In this document: positions 1 through 9,091 of the stretch, in pieces
How the letters are laid out: each line of letters opens with the position of its first letter
Position numbering within the stretch: the first letter of the stretch is position 1
NCBI GenBank assembly: GCA_910575005.1
Contig: CAJTCL010000019.1
Span: forward strand, 1 to 52,857
Origin: Lachnospiraceae bacterium
Lineage (GTDB): Bacteria > Bacillota > Clostridia > Lachnospirales > Lachnospiraceae
Reading direction: 5' to 3'
Length of the DNA stretch: 52,857 nt
Program-made: the position numbers and the translations under genes
Notes under the pieces: generated by a model
Told to the model about the DNA's origin: nothing
The model's input: only the letters and a program-made list of their open reading frames with translations
Database searches by the model: none

Positions 1-1
1 A

Positions 2-331
2 TTCAGATGGAACATTGAAGTCAGCTATTATGAGCAGAAAACTTTCTGGTCATTATGCAGTTACATGGTGCGCAGCCGAAAAGGGATTGAACTGCTGGTT
101 AATTTGATCAATATAGCTTACTGTGCAATGAAACTGCTGCCATATCAGGATGCAGGATTTACAAAATACCGGAATGGAAGCGTGCAGGATTTCCGGTTTG
201 TGCTCAGCGAGAGGATAAGGAAGGAACTATTTTTTGCCACTTTCGTGAAAAAGAGCAAAAGTATGATAAAATCATCGGTTCTTATGAAAGTCTTGAAATA
301 CCTTGTCCAGCAAAATGGCTATCATTTATAA
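2..331 (+). pseudogene. IS4-type transposase, C-terminal fragment (cut by window edge)
   Basis: The open frame enters from the left edge and reads RWNIEVSYYEQKTFW and then MVRSRKGIELLVNLINIAY before a stop at 331. The spacing R-x3-E-x6-K (R of RWNIE, its E, then K of YYEQK) is the YREK signature that carries the last catalytic Glu of IS4-superfamily DDE transposases. Only about 109 residues are in view, so whether the full element is intact upstream cannot be judged. The low-complexity Lys-rich tail is normal for the family. It borders the restriction operon and marks an insertion at the edge of this accessory region. Confidence 0.75.
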
Positions 332-541
332 AAGTTGTAAATTGGTGTTTATATATGAAACAATTGTAAAAACACAATCTTATCAATATATTTAAAAGCA
401 GTATACATTCTATACCTCAACACTTGCCTGTGCATCTCATTTACACTGAACCATACATAAATTTTTTATCCACACTTCAACCGCCAAATATCTTCCACTC
501 AAACGCTCTTACTATAACATGATATTCAACAGATTCAAACA

Positions 542-3499
542 CTACATTAATGGGGAAATTTCTGGCATCAGCACAGTTTTAAACTCTTCAATCATCTGTT
601 TCCTAAATTTGAATTTAGGCATGGTCTCTTCCTGTTCTTCTTGATAGGCAGCATAATCTACACTGTCCTTTAATTTATTTTCATTTGCAAGTGCACCATC
701 CCTAAAATGAAAGGCTTCATACTTGACATCTTCAAAATTCAGATACCATTTGTCAGCAAATTTCTTAATTTCAGCATCCATCACTGTGTAACGCATCTGG
801 TTGAGCATCACAGAAATATCCTGCCCTAAAAATCTCTCTTTTTCTTTTTTAAGATCATCCACAACCTGTGTAAACAATACACTTAGTTTGGGATTGTCGC
901 TTGCAAATTTTGCGATAATCTCCTTTAATTCTCTTATATCAGTTTCAAATTTTACTTCGTCAAAATCATCCTCTGACTGGTCTAAGGATTCCACAACTCC
1001 CTGTATTAATTCTACAATATACTCAAAATCAATCCTTAGTTTACTATAAGCCACTAAATCATAGTCATCCCAGATAGGTTCTTCTTCCTGATCCGAATCA
1101 TCGTCTGGTTTTTTCAGCTCTTCCATCACGTTTTTATACATTGCCGCATACGTTTCATATTCGTTTTCCGAAAATCCAAACTCGTCAAGTATCTGCGGTT
1201 CATATACAGAAAATGATTTCAGGTGTGCAAAATCGTGATCCAAGTCCCTGAAAAGATGAATAAACGCCTTCTTTTGTTTTCGCGACAGACCTGCGATTTC
1301 TTCGGGTGTCTGTGCTAAATCGCGGATTGCCTGAAGAGAGATCGAAAAAGATGTCTTCACATCCTCCCAATCTTCCGCAATCGGATTCCCATCGCCTCCG
1401 CGCGAATATAGTCTAAGCGCTTCGTTGATTGCTTCTTTATATTCCTTTGGGGACTGGAATGTTACAATGTGCCCATACTGTTTCCTGGGATCAAACAACC
1501 GGTTGGTACGGGAAAATGCCTGGATAAGATTCTGCGGACTCATAGGCTGCCTGTCCATAAACAAAATAGAAAGGCATGGCGCATCAAATCCAGTTAAAAG
1601 CCTGTCAACCACAATTACTAGGTCAAGCTGCTGACTTCGTTCCATATATTTCTTCTCTTTCCTTGCCAGCCGTTCATTGAGATTGCTGTTATAAGCATTG
1701 ATGCCTTCTATTTTATATCTGGTCCCAAACATATCATTGTAATCTTTTAAGGATTGCTTCATTTTATCTTGATTGATTTTGGAAGCTTCTTCATTTTCTG
1801 ACAAGGAATAGGTGATCGCAAACTTGGGGAAATCCGGCAGTGCTCTATGTACATTATCACTGATTTTTAGTTCATCGTTCCCTTCCTTCACTTTCTTTAA
1901 CAAATCATAATATTTCTGTGCCATTGCGATGGAACTCGTTGTCAATATCGCCTCATAAGTTCTGCCTTTGCCGAAATTCATACCAAATTTATCATATGAC
2001 TGATTTAGGATAACATTTAGAACTTGCCGCATATGGATTTCTGTTTCATATCCTTTTTTGGCATCCTCAGCGCTTAAATTTTTTGCACCAAGATTTTCCA
2101 CCATAAACCCCAAAACTGCCTCATCATGGATCGCCTCTTTTATGGTATAGCTATGTAGGCACTCCCCATAGAGCTGTTTTGTGGTCTGGGGCAAGTCGCC
2201 TTTTTGTTCATAACTGTTTTCATCAAAAATAGGCGTTCCCGTAAAACCATACCATAATGAATTGGCAAAGAAGTGCTCAAGATCTCTTTTGGTCTGAGGC
2301 GTTACAGCCCTATGGCATTCATCCACAACAAAAGCAACCTTTAATGCTTTGATTTTATTGTATTGCCTAGTTCCTTCCTTTAGACGCCGATTCACCATAA
2401 TCTGCATTTTCTGTCGAGTGGTTACGATCATCTGGCGGTTGTCATCTAACATCTTGTTTATCAGGGAATCCACATAGTCTGTATCATCCACATCAATCGT
2501 ATCATTATCTGCATAGGATTGGAAAGCCATTTTTGTCTGTTCATCCAGATCCTTTCTATCAATGAGAAATATGGTTTTCTCAATGGAAGGAATGTCCATC
2601 AGCAGATTTCTGGTAGCTTTATAGGAAGTCATTGTCTTTCCAGAACCTGTGGTATGCCAAATAAACCCAGATTTTCCATGCTTAGAAGCGATTCGCATCG
2701 CCTCAATTGCATGAATCTGATAGGGGCGCAGGATTAAAAGTTTCTTTTTCTCATTGTCAAGCACCATGTACCTGGTAATCATCTCATGCGCTTGTGGTAT
2801 CTTAAGAACTGCCTTGGCAAACGCTATGTAATCGCAGACAGGATAATTTTCCTTATCCACCCAACCTGTGATAAATTTTTTGTTCAATTCCGTATCTCTT
2901 GCGGCAGAAAAATACTTGGTATCTACAGCATTGCTGACCACAAACATCTGTACATTAGAAAAAATGCCGTGGAACTTCCCTTCTGCAATATATTTTTTTA
3001 TCTGGTTGTAGCCATCTATATAGGCATGTTGTTTATTTTTAAGTTCGATATGAATCAAGGGAATCCCATTGATCAGGAGTGTTACATCAAAACGCCTATT
3101 TCTGTCTCCTTCCATATCCTCAGACTTAAAAGCTTGATATTGGTTGATCACCTCATATACGCTTGAGCCGCCTGTCACATGCTCATTATTTATTACGACA
3201 AGATGTAATGTTTCATTCCCGCGCTGGACATGGACATATACCTTGCCATTTTCTCCAACCAGCCATTTTCCAGCATCATAGAAGGAAGCATGGGATAAAT
3301 CATTCTTAATCTTTGCGAACTCGGATTCACTGAGAGGAACATCGTTCAGTTTTGCCTTGTTATTCTGTTCTAAAATATATTTAAAATTATCCCATAATTG
3401 TTCTTCTGTTCTGATATCAGATCTGTAAGTCCATTGAGATTCCTTACAACAGAGCTGGTCGATCAATCTCTTTTCTAATACGGATTCTAATTCTGCCAT
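542..3499 (-). CDS. hsdR: Type I restriction enzyme R subunit (ATP-dependent translocase/nuclease)
   Basis: This 985-residue protein is the motor and nuclease subunit of a type I restriction-modification complex. The nuclease-type motif FDVTLL...HIELKNK (D138, E152-x-K154) fits the PD-(D/E)xK fold. The superfamily 2 helicase motifs follow: TTGSGKT at 283-289, DECH at 393-396 and YGFTGTP near 415-421, with GFD and QAFSRTNR motifs further on and a charged helical C-terminal region. Length is normal for the family. The gene is the last of a leftward operon, starting only 3 bp after hsdS ends, so the four genes are probably co-transcribed. No disruption is visible, so the enzyme should be active. 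Confidence 0.95.
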   Translation of the reverse strand: MAELESVLEKRLIDQLCCKESQWTYRSDIRTEEQLWDNFKYILEQNNKAKLNDVPLSESEFAKIKNDLSHASFYDAGKWLVGENGKVYVHVQRGNETLHLVVINNEHVTGGSSVYEVINQYQAFKSEDMEGDRNRRFDVTLLINGIPLIHIELKNKQHAYIDGYNQIKKYIAEGKFHGIFSNVQMFVVSNAVDTKYFSAARDTELNKKFITGWVDKENYPVCDYIAFAKAVLKIPQAHEMITRYMVLDNEKKKLLILRPYQIHAIEAMRIASKHGKSGFIWHTTGSGKTMTSYKATRNLLMDIPSIEKTIFLIDRKDLDEQTKMAFQSYADNDTIDVDDTDYVDSLINKMLDDNRQMIVTTRQKMQIMVNRRLKEGTRQYNKIKALKVAFVVDECHRAVTPQTKRDLEHFFANSLWYGFTGTPIFDENSYEQKGDLPQTTKQLYGECLHSYTIKEAIHDEAVLGFMVENLGAKNLSAEDAKKGYETEIHMRQVLNVILNQSYDKFGMNFGKGRTYEAILTTSSIAMAQKYYDLLKKVKEGNDELKISDNVHRALPDFPKFAITYSLSENEEASKINQDKMKQSLKDYNDMFGTRYKIEGINAYNSNLNERLARKEKKYMERSQQLDLVIVVDRLLTGFDAPCLSILFMDRQPMSPQNLIQAFSRTNRLFDPRKQYGHIVTFQSPKEYKEAINEALRLYSRGGDGNPIAEDWEDVKTSFSISLQAIRDLAQTPEEIAGLSRKQKKAFIHLFRDLDHDFAHLKSFSVYEPQILDEFGFSENEYETYAAMYKNVMEELKKPDDDSDQEEEPIWDDYDLVAYSKLRIDFEYIVELIQGVVESLDQSEDDFDEVKFETDIRELKEIIAKFASDNPKLSVLFTQVVDDLKKEKERFLGQDISVMLNQMRYTVMDAEIKKFADKWYLNFEDVKYEAFHFRDGALANENKLKDSVDYAAYQEEQEETMPKFKFRKQMIEEFKTVLMPEISPLM

Positions 3500-3502
3500 A
3501 AA

Positions 3503-4711
3503 TTATCCTTTCTGTGGAAACATGTTCTGTAACATAAACTTCTTTACTTCTTTTAATTCGTCGCACTTGCGTTGGTGGAGAGTGATGAGGTGGTCGAGGT
3601 TGCGGAAATATTCAGCAATCTTTGTTTGTTCTTCTAGCGATGGCATATAAAATTCTATGGAAGATAATATTGGAAATTTTAAATTCCATGTATCGGATGT
3701 TAAACCTTGCGACCATCTTTGGAATATTTTCAATGTCGATTCTTTTTTGAATAACTCCATAAAGAACTTACCGTTTGCCTCTCTCATTGGTACAAGTACA
3801 GTGTATGCAGGGCTTACAATTCCATCATATTCTGAGTTTCCGACTGCACCTTGCCACATTCTCATAGAGTTGTAAGGGACATCACCTTTACGTACAATTT
3901 TATAATTACTTTTATCTTCTGAAGCTATAATTCTCTTATCAGAATCTGCTTGTCTAATAACACCATTTCCTATCGTTACCGACAGTAATTCTTCATCTCC
4001 GTTTGCTCTTTCTGTTCTTTCTACAAAGACTTCCCCCAATTTCCGTTGTTCCCAATCGTTGGTAAATCCTGAAAATCGGATTTCTGGAATTTTCTTCCCA
4101 TTTTTAGGAAACATTTTTTGTAGCATATATTTCTTTAGTTCTTTTGTCTCGTCGCATTTATGTTGATGAAGAGTGATAAGGTGGTCAAGATTCTGCAAGA
4201 CACCACCAATTTTTTCTTGTTCAGCTAAATTTGGAATCATTACTTCTTTACTTAATAGATCATCCTTCGTTATTCCTTTAATAGCTGAACCTTGAACAAT
4301 ATGCAAATCTTCTTGTAATTTTTTATATATTAAATAGCACGTGAATATTGGATTTGAAGTCAGTTCTGATAAAGAAATAAAATCTTGGCTTGTAGTGTAA
4401 TCAAACGGTACAAACACAAGTTTCCCAACACCAACATGTGACACAACTGCAATCGAATTTTTAGGAATCAACTGTGCTGCCGATTTTAGTAATCCTAATT
4501 TCGTAATGTGTTTTTGAATATTTAAACTGAACAATTCATGCTCAAATAAATTTGAAGATTGAATCCAAGGTATATTTCCATCCCAATATTCATGGACACT
4601 GGTCTTTGGGGTGCCTCCTCCATATATTTTTCCAGTAATCTCCCCCAACTTCCGCCTTTCCCAAACCTCACCAAACCCCTTAAATCTTACTTTTGGTATA
4701 TCTGCCATCAT
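3503..4711 (-). CDS. hsdS: Type I restriction-modification specificity subunit
   Basis: The 402-residue S subunit chooses the DNA sequence recognised by the HsdM/HsdR complex. It has the expected two target-recognition domains (roughly residues 5-150 and 210-345), each followed by a conserved helical spacer. The spacers are near repeats: LDHLITLHQHKCDETKELKK in the middle and LDHLITLHQRKCDELKEVKK at the C-terminus. The DNA encoding them is also similar (about 3531-3610 and 4105-4185), so recombination between half-genes is possible. The start ATG overlaps the hsdM stop (ATGA) and follows an AAGGAGGAGG ribosome site inside hsdM. The recognition sequence cannot be read from the protein. Confidence 0.95.
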   Translation of the reverse strand: MMADIPKVRFKGFGEVWERRKLGEITGKIYGGGTPKTSVHEYWDGNIPWIQSSNLFEHELFSLNIQKHITKLGLLKSAAQLIPKNSIAVVSHVGVGKLVFVPFDYTTSQDFISLSELTSNPIFTCYLIYKKLQEDLHIVQGSAIKGITKDDLLSKEVMIPNLAEQEKIGGVLQNLDHLITLHQHKCDETKELKKYMLQKMFPKNGKKIPEIRFSGFTNDWEQRKLGEVFVERTERANGDEELLSVTIGNGVIRQADSDKRIIASEDKSNYKIVRKGDVPYNSMRMWQGAVGNSEYDGIVSPAYTVLVPMREANGKFFMELFKKESTLKIFQRWSQGLTSDTWNLKFPILSSIEFYMPSLEEQTKIAEYFRNLDHLITLHQRKCDELKEVKKFMLQNMFPQKG

Positions 4712-6306
4712 GCCTCCTCCTTAAGAATGCTAATAAACTCTTCCACTGCGTCCTTTGTCTCAGCATCTGCAAAAGTTAATTCTCCAAGCATGTCAAGCAA
4801 TGCAGCATTTCCATCTTTGATGGCTTTGTCTGTCTCTCTTATATTTTTAGAAAGCTGTCTGAGATCTACTTCTGGTTCTTCCTCGCTGGTATCTACATAT
4901 CTAGGAATATTCAAGTTATAATCATTCGCTTTAATATCCTCAAAAGATGCCAAATAAGATACTTTCTCAACGGTTTTTCTGTTGTTGTACAATTCTAACA
5001 CTTTATCAATATGTTCCTCATGCATGACATTTTGTTTTTTCTCTTTTTCATATAACTTGGATGCATCAATAAACAATACATCTCGCCCTTCTCTATGTTT
5101 TTTTAACACCACAATGCAGGTAGGTATTGAAGTATTGTAAAACATATTGGAGGGAAGCCCAATAACTGCATAGATGGAACCATTCTCAAGGAGTGTTTCT
5201 CGGATCACTCCTTCTGCAGCGCCCCGAAATAAAACACCATGAGGAAGCACAATTGCCATTGTTCCTGTCTGCTTTAAGTGATAAAATCCATGTAACAAAA
5301 ATGCATAATCTGCTTTTGATTTTGGGGCGAGTTTCCCACCATAATCCATAAATCTTTCATCTTGTTTAAATCCTTCCGCAGCAGACCACTTTGCCGAGTA
5401 TGGCGGATTCATTGTTACAACATCAAATTCTGTCTCTTCATCCGTGGGCCAGTCTGCATCAAGGGTATCTGCATTGCGCAAATGCTGATTTTCAGGCAAG
5501 ACACCATGCAGAAACATATTCATACGTGCCAAATTATAGGTGGATGGCATAAGTTCCTGTCCATAGTATTTTATGTAATCGGGCTCTTTCGAATAATTCC
5601 TGCAGCTAAGCATCAACGAACCAGATCCCATACATGGATCATATACCTGTAACCCCTTTTTTTCTTCCTGTCCAGATATAGCAATCCTGCAAAGAATCTG
5701 TGCGGGACCATGCGGCGTATAAAATTCTCCCGCCTTTTTCCCTGTCTCAGATGCAAATTGACCGATTAAATACTCATATGCATTGCCGAGGACATCCCCC
5801 TTGGTATGAATAATATCCACACCATCTAATACTTTTATAACTTCCGCAATCGTGACACTCTGCTTCTGGTCTCCAGCGCCAAGCCGATTGGAGTATAAAT
5901 CCACATCCGCAAATAAACCGTGGAACAACTCGTCAGATTCCTCAATACGGTTAAAAGCTGCCTGCAGTTTCTCTCTGTTAAAGGAATTATTTTTAGCCGC
6001 CTTTAACATGCTGATATAAGTCATGTCAGGCTCAAGTGTATAATGCTTTGATTCCTTGATCTCATCCAACAAATCTTTTGCATCCTCTGAGTTCATTACT
6101 TCTTCATATACACACTGTGCTTCTTCAAGGCTATCAGGATTTTCATCCTTAAGAAGATCGTAGACCTTAGCTAAATATGAATCCGATAAATATTTATAAA
6201 AAACCAATCCTAAAAGATACGTCTTGTACTCATTTGCATCCATTTTCCCTCTGAGTACATCCGCACCACTCCATAGTACCTGTAATAGATCTTTTCCTTC
6301 CGCCAT
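4708..6306 (-). CDS. hsdM: Type I restriction-modification N6-adenine methyltransferase subunit
   Basis: This 532-residue protein methylates adenine in the target site of the type I system and protects host DNA. An N-terminal helical HsdM_N domain (about 5-140) precedes the methyltransferase domain. The AdoMet-binding motif I reads DPCMGSG (223-229) and the catalytic motif IV reads NPPY (300-303). The C-terminal helices probably contact HsdS. It is translated from the same message as the half-S gene just upstream (2-bp gap) and overlaps hsdS by 4 bp. No damage is visible. Confidence 0.95.
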   Translation of the reverse strand: MAEGKDLLQVLWSGADVLRGKMDANEYKTYLLGLVFYKYLSDSYLAKVYDLLKDENPDSLEEAQCVYEEVMNSEDAKDLLDEIKESKHYTLEPDMTYISMLKAAKNNSFNREKLQAAFNRIEESDELFHGLFADVDLYSNRLGAGDQKQSVTIAEVIKVLDGVDIIHTKGDVLGNAYEYLIGQFASETGKKAGEFYTPHGPAQILCRIAISGQEEKKGLQVYDPCMGSGSLMLSCRNYSKEPDYIKYYGQELMPSTYNLARMNMFLHGVLPENQHLRNADTLDADWPTDEETEFDVVTMNPPYSAKWSAAEGFKQDERFMDYGGKLAPKSKADYAFLLHGFYHLKQTGTMAIVLPHGVLFRGAAEGVIRETLLENGSIYAVIGLPSNMFYNTSIPTCIVVLKKHREGRDVLFIDASKLYEKEKKQNVMHEEHIDKVLELYNNRKTVEKVSYLASFEDIKANDYNLNIPRYVDTSEEEPEVDLRQLSKNIRETDKAIKDGNAALLDMLGELTFADAETKDAVEEFISILKEEA

Positions 6307-6308
6307 AA

Positions 6309-6833
6309 CTATTCTTCCTCCATTTTACGTATTAACGCCATTGTAAATTCTCTTATATTCTCCGCCTGACTTATCATCAAATCGTTCTGTATGATTGATT
6401 GTCTGTATAGATTGCCTATGATCTTTTGCTTTTCTACCTCTGGCAGAAAAATTTTTAGTTCTCCAATCGTTTTTATATTTAATTTTTTGACACTTAAGGT
6501 TGTCCCTTGATGATACATTTCTATTTGCTGCTCAACTTCCTTCCCCTCGTTAAACTGATAGCAAAAATACCAGGGAAAAATTTTTCTGGTATCAAACTCG
6601 CATTTAAGAAAGTTTGATGTAATACATTTCGTTTCTGTCTGCTCTGAAATGGGAGCACATTTTGACTTGATTAAATTGATAATACATCCCGAACCTTCTT
6701 TCACAGAATGAATACAATGTAAATCTTTCTCAAAATCCTCTGGAGTATAGAATACTTCTGTCTGTTCTCTTATTCTTGTGGGGTTTTTACCTAGTGTAAA
6801 TTGTACAATCTCATTTAAAGTTCTGAACTCCAT
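6309..6833 (-). CDS. Half-size type I specificity-like protein upstream of hsdM
   Basis: The 174-residue protein looks like a single target-recognition domain followed by one conserved helix. It contains LNIKTIGELKIFLPEVEKQKIIGNLYRQSI, a typical end-of-domain pattern in HsdS proteins, broken here into key words IGELKIFLP and EKQKIIGN. It is less than half the length of the neighbouring hsdS and has no second domain. A good AAGGAAGG ribosome site precedes the ATG, so it is probably expressed as the first gene of the operon. It might dimerise into an alternative specificity subunit or modulate the complex; a simple gene remnant is also possible. Confidence 0.65.
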   Translation of the reverse strand: MEFRTLNEIVQFTLGKNPTRIREQTEVFYTPEDFEKDLHCIHSVKEGSGCIINLIKSKCAPISEQTETKCITSNFLKCEFDTRKIFPWYFCYQFNEGKEVEQQIEMYHQGTTLSVKKLNIKTIGELKIFLPEVEKQKIIGNLYRQSIIQNDLMISQAENIREFTMALIRKMEEE

Positions 6834-6849
6834 TTGCCTTCCTTTCTTG

Positions 6850-6867
6850 GTAATTTATCTAAATTAC
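6850..6867. promoter_or_regulatory. Palindromic operator candidate, copy 1
   Basis: GTAATTTA-N2-TAAATTAC, two perfect 8-base arms, lies 17 bp upstream of the start codon of the half-S gene. Its position, between the start codon and any promoter, suits repression of the restriction operon. The same palindrome recurs at 7009-7026. Confidence 0.55.
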
Positions 6868-7008
6868 AATATAAAAATAGTCCTTTTTACCATATCTGTC
6901 AATACATATTTGATTTGAGTTTCTCCATTTTTTATAATAGCCGATCTTATAGTGCCAAAAGGTCTTGCTGCTTTTGGTACTATGAATTGCAAAACGGGGA
7001 AGCTCAAA

Positions 7009-7026
7009 GTAATTTAACTAAATTAC
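7009..7026. promoter_or_regulatory. Palindromic operator candidate, copy 2
   Basis: GTAATTTA-N2-TAAATTAC again, with the same arms and spacer length as copy 1, 159 bp further upstream. Two identical palindromes at this distance could allow looping by a dimeric regulator. Confidence 0.5.
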
Positions 7027-7335
7027 ACATTTTTAAAAATATTTTTTCTCAGTTTAATCTGAGACTGCACTGATTCATATTTTCACCAAAATGCGTATGT
7101 AGAATTTGAATTTCACCACATTTTCTTGCTCTGTCATGGATAAATTACATTCACAGGAGGAATGTTCTTCCCTCCTATGGTTCAATCACCAGTTTTTCCC
7201 CTTACCACAATTCTTAGGGGAATGGGTTACACACTTTGTCGCGTCGAGTAAATTTTGTAATAGTATTTACCTTTTGTGCAATTACACATATTTATTTTGT
7301 CATAATAGGAGATTTTTCTAAATTTTCTATATAAC

Positions 7336-7362
7336 AAAAAAGAACCAGCAACCATGCTGATT
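7336..7362 (-). terminator. Rho-independent terminator of the 178-aa gene
   Basis: On the minus strand the stem AATCAGCA/TGCTGGTT with a four-base loop is followed by CTTTTTT. It lies about 70 bp after the stop of the gene ending at 7434. Confidence 0.7.
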
Positions 7363-7433
7363 CCCTTTGTCATTCATATTCCTTTTTCTCATTCATCCAT
7401 TCCTGACTAGATTTCCCATAATCAATCACAAAG

Positions 7434-7970
7434 TTATCCGCCCTTTTCAAGAATAGATGAGAGATAACTATTTGCTTCTTCCTCTGTAAATCCCCCTAAA
7501 TCTCTCATATTTAGCACGCCAAGTGCTAGAGACATTAATTCTGGGTTCTTCTTTGTCCAAAGTTCTATCAGCGCCTCATCTGCAGTCACAGGGCTTACCA
7601 TGACAATAAACTTGTCCCCATTAACAGTCCTTACATATATGGTGTCTGTCCCATCGTCCAGTGATATATCTGCAAACATTTCATCATGCTCATTCATAAT
7701 GTCAAAAAGGAAGTCTTTCAGCGCGTCTTTGTCTATTATGGAACCCTCTTCCTTTTTCTGTGAATATTTCCTCAATATGCCTGCGTTTTCCTCCGCCTGT
7801 GCCTGATACGCCCTGTGCTGCTCTTCTGTAATAATTCCAATGTCATCCAGTACTCTTAAAGAGATTTCAATGTACACAGACAACGGATTTTCCCGATACC
7901 ATTTTAACAGTTCAATTTCGTCGCTCTTTAGCCCCTCAAATAACAATTTTTGTCTCTTGTTTTTTTCCAT
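7434..7970 (-). CDS. Conserved hypothetical acidic protein
   Basis: I do not recognise this 178-residue protein. It begins MEKNKRQKLLFEGLKSDEIE and is acidic and largely helical, with no membrane segment or cysteine motif. The middle (about 100-135) has a beta-strand pattern around DDGTDTIYVRTVNGDKFIVM. The ATG at 7970 is preferred to an ATG 21 bases upstream because AAAGGAA stands seven bases before it. It has its own terminator and is divergent from the small XRE regulator to the right, so the two may be functionally paired. Function is unknown. Confidence 0.55.
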   Translation of the reverse strand: MEKNKRQKLLFEGLKSDEIELLKWYRENPLSVYIEISLRVLDDIGIITEEQHRAYQAQAEENAGILRKYSQKKEEGSIIDKDALKDFLFDIMNEHDEMFADISLDDGTDTIYVRTVNGDKFIVMVSPVTADEALIELWTKKNPELMSLALGVLNMRDLGGFTEEEANSYLSSILEKGG

Positions 7971-8108
7971 AAAATATTCCTTTCCAATCATATTTTTATC
8001 TCTTTAAAAATATAGGAAATCTCAAATACAAACACTATAACTCGCTACGACTTAAAACCAAAATCTCGGTTGCAACTTATACTAAAATCTTTGCGTGAGG
8101 TGAAGAAT

Positions 8109-8342
8109 ATGGACAACATGAAACATTGTTTCAATGTAAAATATCCAGAACGCATAAAAGAGTTGCGACAAGATAATGATTTAACCCAAAAAGAAGTTGC
8201 CGAAATATTAAAAGTTGCGCAGACAACTTATTCCCAATATGAATTATATAAAAGACCTATGCCCATAGAATGTTTGATGATTCTTTGCAAATTCTATGGC
8301 GTTTCCGCAGATTATATTTTAGGATTTACGAATAAGAAATAA
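8109..8342 (+). CDS. XRE-family helix-turn-helix regulator
   Basis: The 77-residue protein is almost entirely one Cro/CI-type DNA-binding domain. IKELRQDNDLTQKEVAEILK holds helices 1-2 and AQTTYSQYELYKRPMPIE the recognition helix, with a C-terminal LMILCKFYGVSADYILG that is typical of XRE domains. The start at 8109 follows GAGGTGAAG; an upstream in-frame ATG lacks a ribosome site. It is a candidate to control the divergent gene or the twin palindromes of the restriction operon, but the sequence does not prove this. Confidence 0.85.
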   Translation: MDNMKHCFNVKYPERIKELRQDNDLTQKEVAEILKVAQTTYSQYELYKRPMPIECLMILCKFYGVSADYILGFTNKK

Positions 8343-8369
8343 ACTTCCATAAGTGAAAAAACAATAATC

Positions 8370-8408
8370 AAGGGATGTTACAATAAAGGGTATTGGAACA
8401 TCCCTTTT
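8370..8408 (+). terminator. Terminator after the XRE gene
   Basis: AAGGGATGTT and AACATCCCTT form a perfect 10-bp stem around a 17-base loop and are followed by TTCC. It starts 27 bp after the regulator stop codon. Confidence 0.6.
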
Positions 8409-8620
8409 CCATTCTGGGAATTTCCCGGCAAGCCGATACTATTCAATAACCCTCTGGTTTCCCTGCAATCTTCATCTGGTAAGAGGTTGGAAGCGTAAAA
8501 ATGAGAAATAAAAGACACCAGCACAATTTCATCAAAGTTGATGGTTTGATCGATAAGTTCAAGGAACGCAGATTTATCATTATCAAATAAATTTTGACAA
8601 TCGGTAAAAATATCTGCCAA
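8378..8620 (-). pseudogene. Transposase N-terminal remnant (IS1182-like)
   Basis: The frame reads MADIFTDCQNLFDNDKSAF and LIDQTINFDEIVLVSF followed by HFYA, which resembles the N-terminus of IS1182-family transposases of clostridia. The similarity ends after about 45 residues and the rest reads unrelated sequence to a stop, overlapping the terminator of the XRE gene. There is no ATG, only a TTG without a ribosome site. I treat it as debris left by a deletion; the family assignment rests on recall, not a search. Confidence 0.45.
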
Positions 8621-8872
8621 AGAGAGCTGTTAATATATTATTATGTAAGTGCATCTCCTTTTGGGTGAATTGATTAATAGTTTCTCAACAATTCTATTTT
8701 ACCATAAACCATTGAGGAGATGTTTTAATTTTTAACGAAAAGAATCTCATATTCATGCGGGATCTGGAGTTTTGCAAACACCTATGAGCATATATATGCA
8801 TGGAGACTTCCGTAATCATGAAAAAGCTCAAAAAGCTAGGCGAAAAACCGCCCCTAAACTTTGAGCAATAGT

Positions 8873-8936
8873 GATATGATACCTCCAAAGTAACAAATTT
8901 TTATACTAAATCTGTCTGCTTTAGAGGTATCATATC
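8873..8936. repeat. Long inverted repeat, possible IS or MITE ends
   Basis: GATATGATACCTC at 8873-8885 is the exact reverse complement of 8924-8936; allowing one mismatch the arms reach 18 bp (8873-8890 and 8919-8936) around a 28-base loop. No T-run follows on either strand, so a terminator is unlikely. The neighbouring 8621-9091 stretch otherwise holds no gene I can support. It may be abutted ends of a lost insertion element. Confidence 0.55.
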
Positions 8937-9091
8937 AGAGATAATTAAACTTTCGATTACAAACACAACAATCAGCATCCACTGCCGGACAGCTACTTTA
9001 TCTCCTTTTTTGAAATATGTCGAATCCGTCCTGCTTTACTCTGTTCTATATGAAGGTTACGATTTTCGCCCCCAAGCAAGCATCTGTCACT

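Larger units (their letters stand above)
6834..7433. other. 600-bp intergenic region with twin palindromes
   Basis: I see no convincing gene here. The stretch holds two identical-arm palindromes (annotated separately) upstream of the restriction operon, further TAAATTAC half-sites (for example near 7138), an imperfect AGGAGGAA/TTCCCTCC hairpin near 7158-7180 and the terminator of the gene to the right. Confidence 0.6.

Noticed and set aside
801-3166. Several rightward open frames across hsdR
   Set aside because: They lie antisense to a complete, motif-rich hsdR and have no ribosome sites or recognisable motifs.
3531-4185. Invertible hsdS locus
   Set aside because: The two similar segments in hsdS are in direct, not inverted, orientation and no invertase gene is near.
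7106-7321. Rightward 71-codon frame in the intergenic region
   Set aside because: No ribosome site, odd Phe/Cys-rich composition, and it covers hairpins and the palindrome region.
8694-8888. Leftward 64-codon frame next to the inverted repeat
   Set aside because: It begins inside the inverted repeat, lacks a ribosome site and resembles no family.
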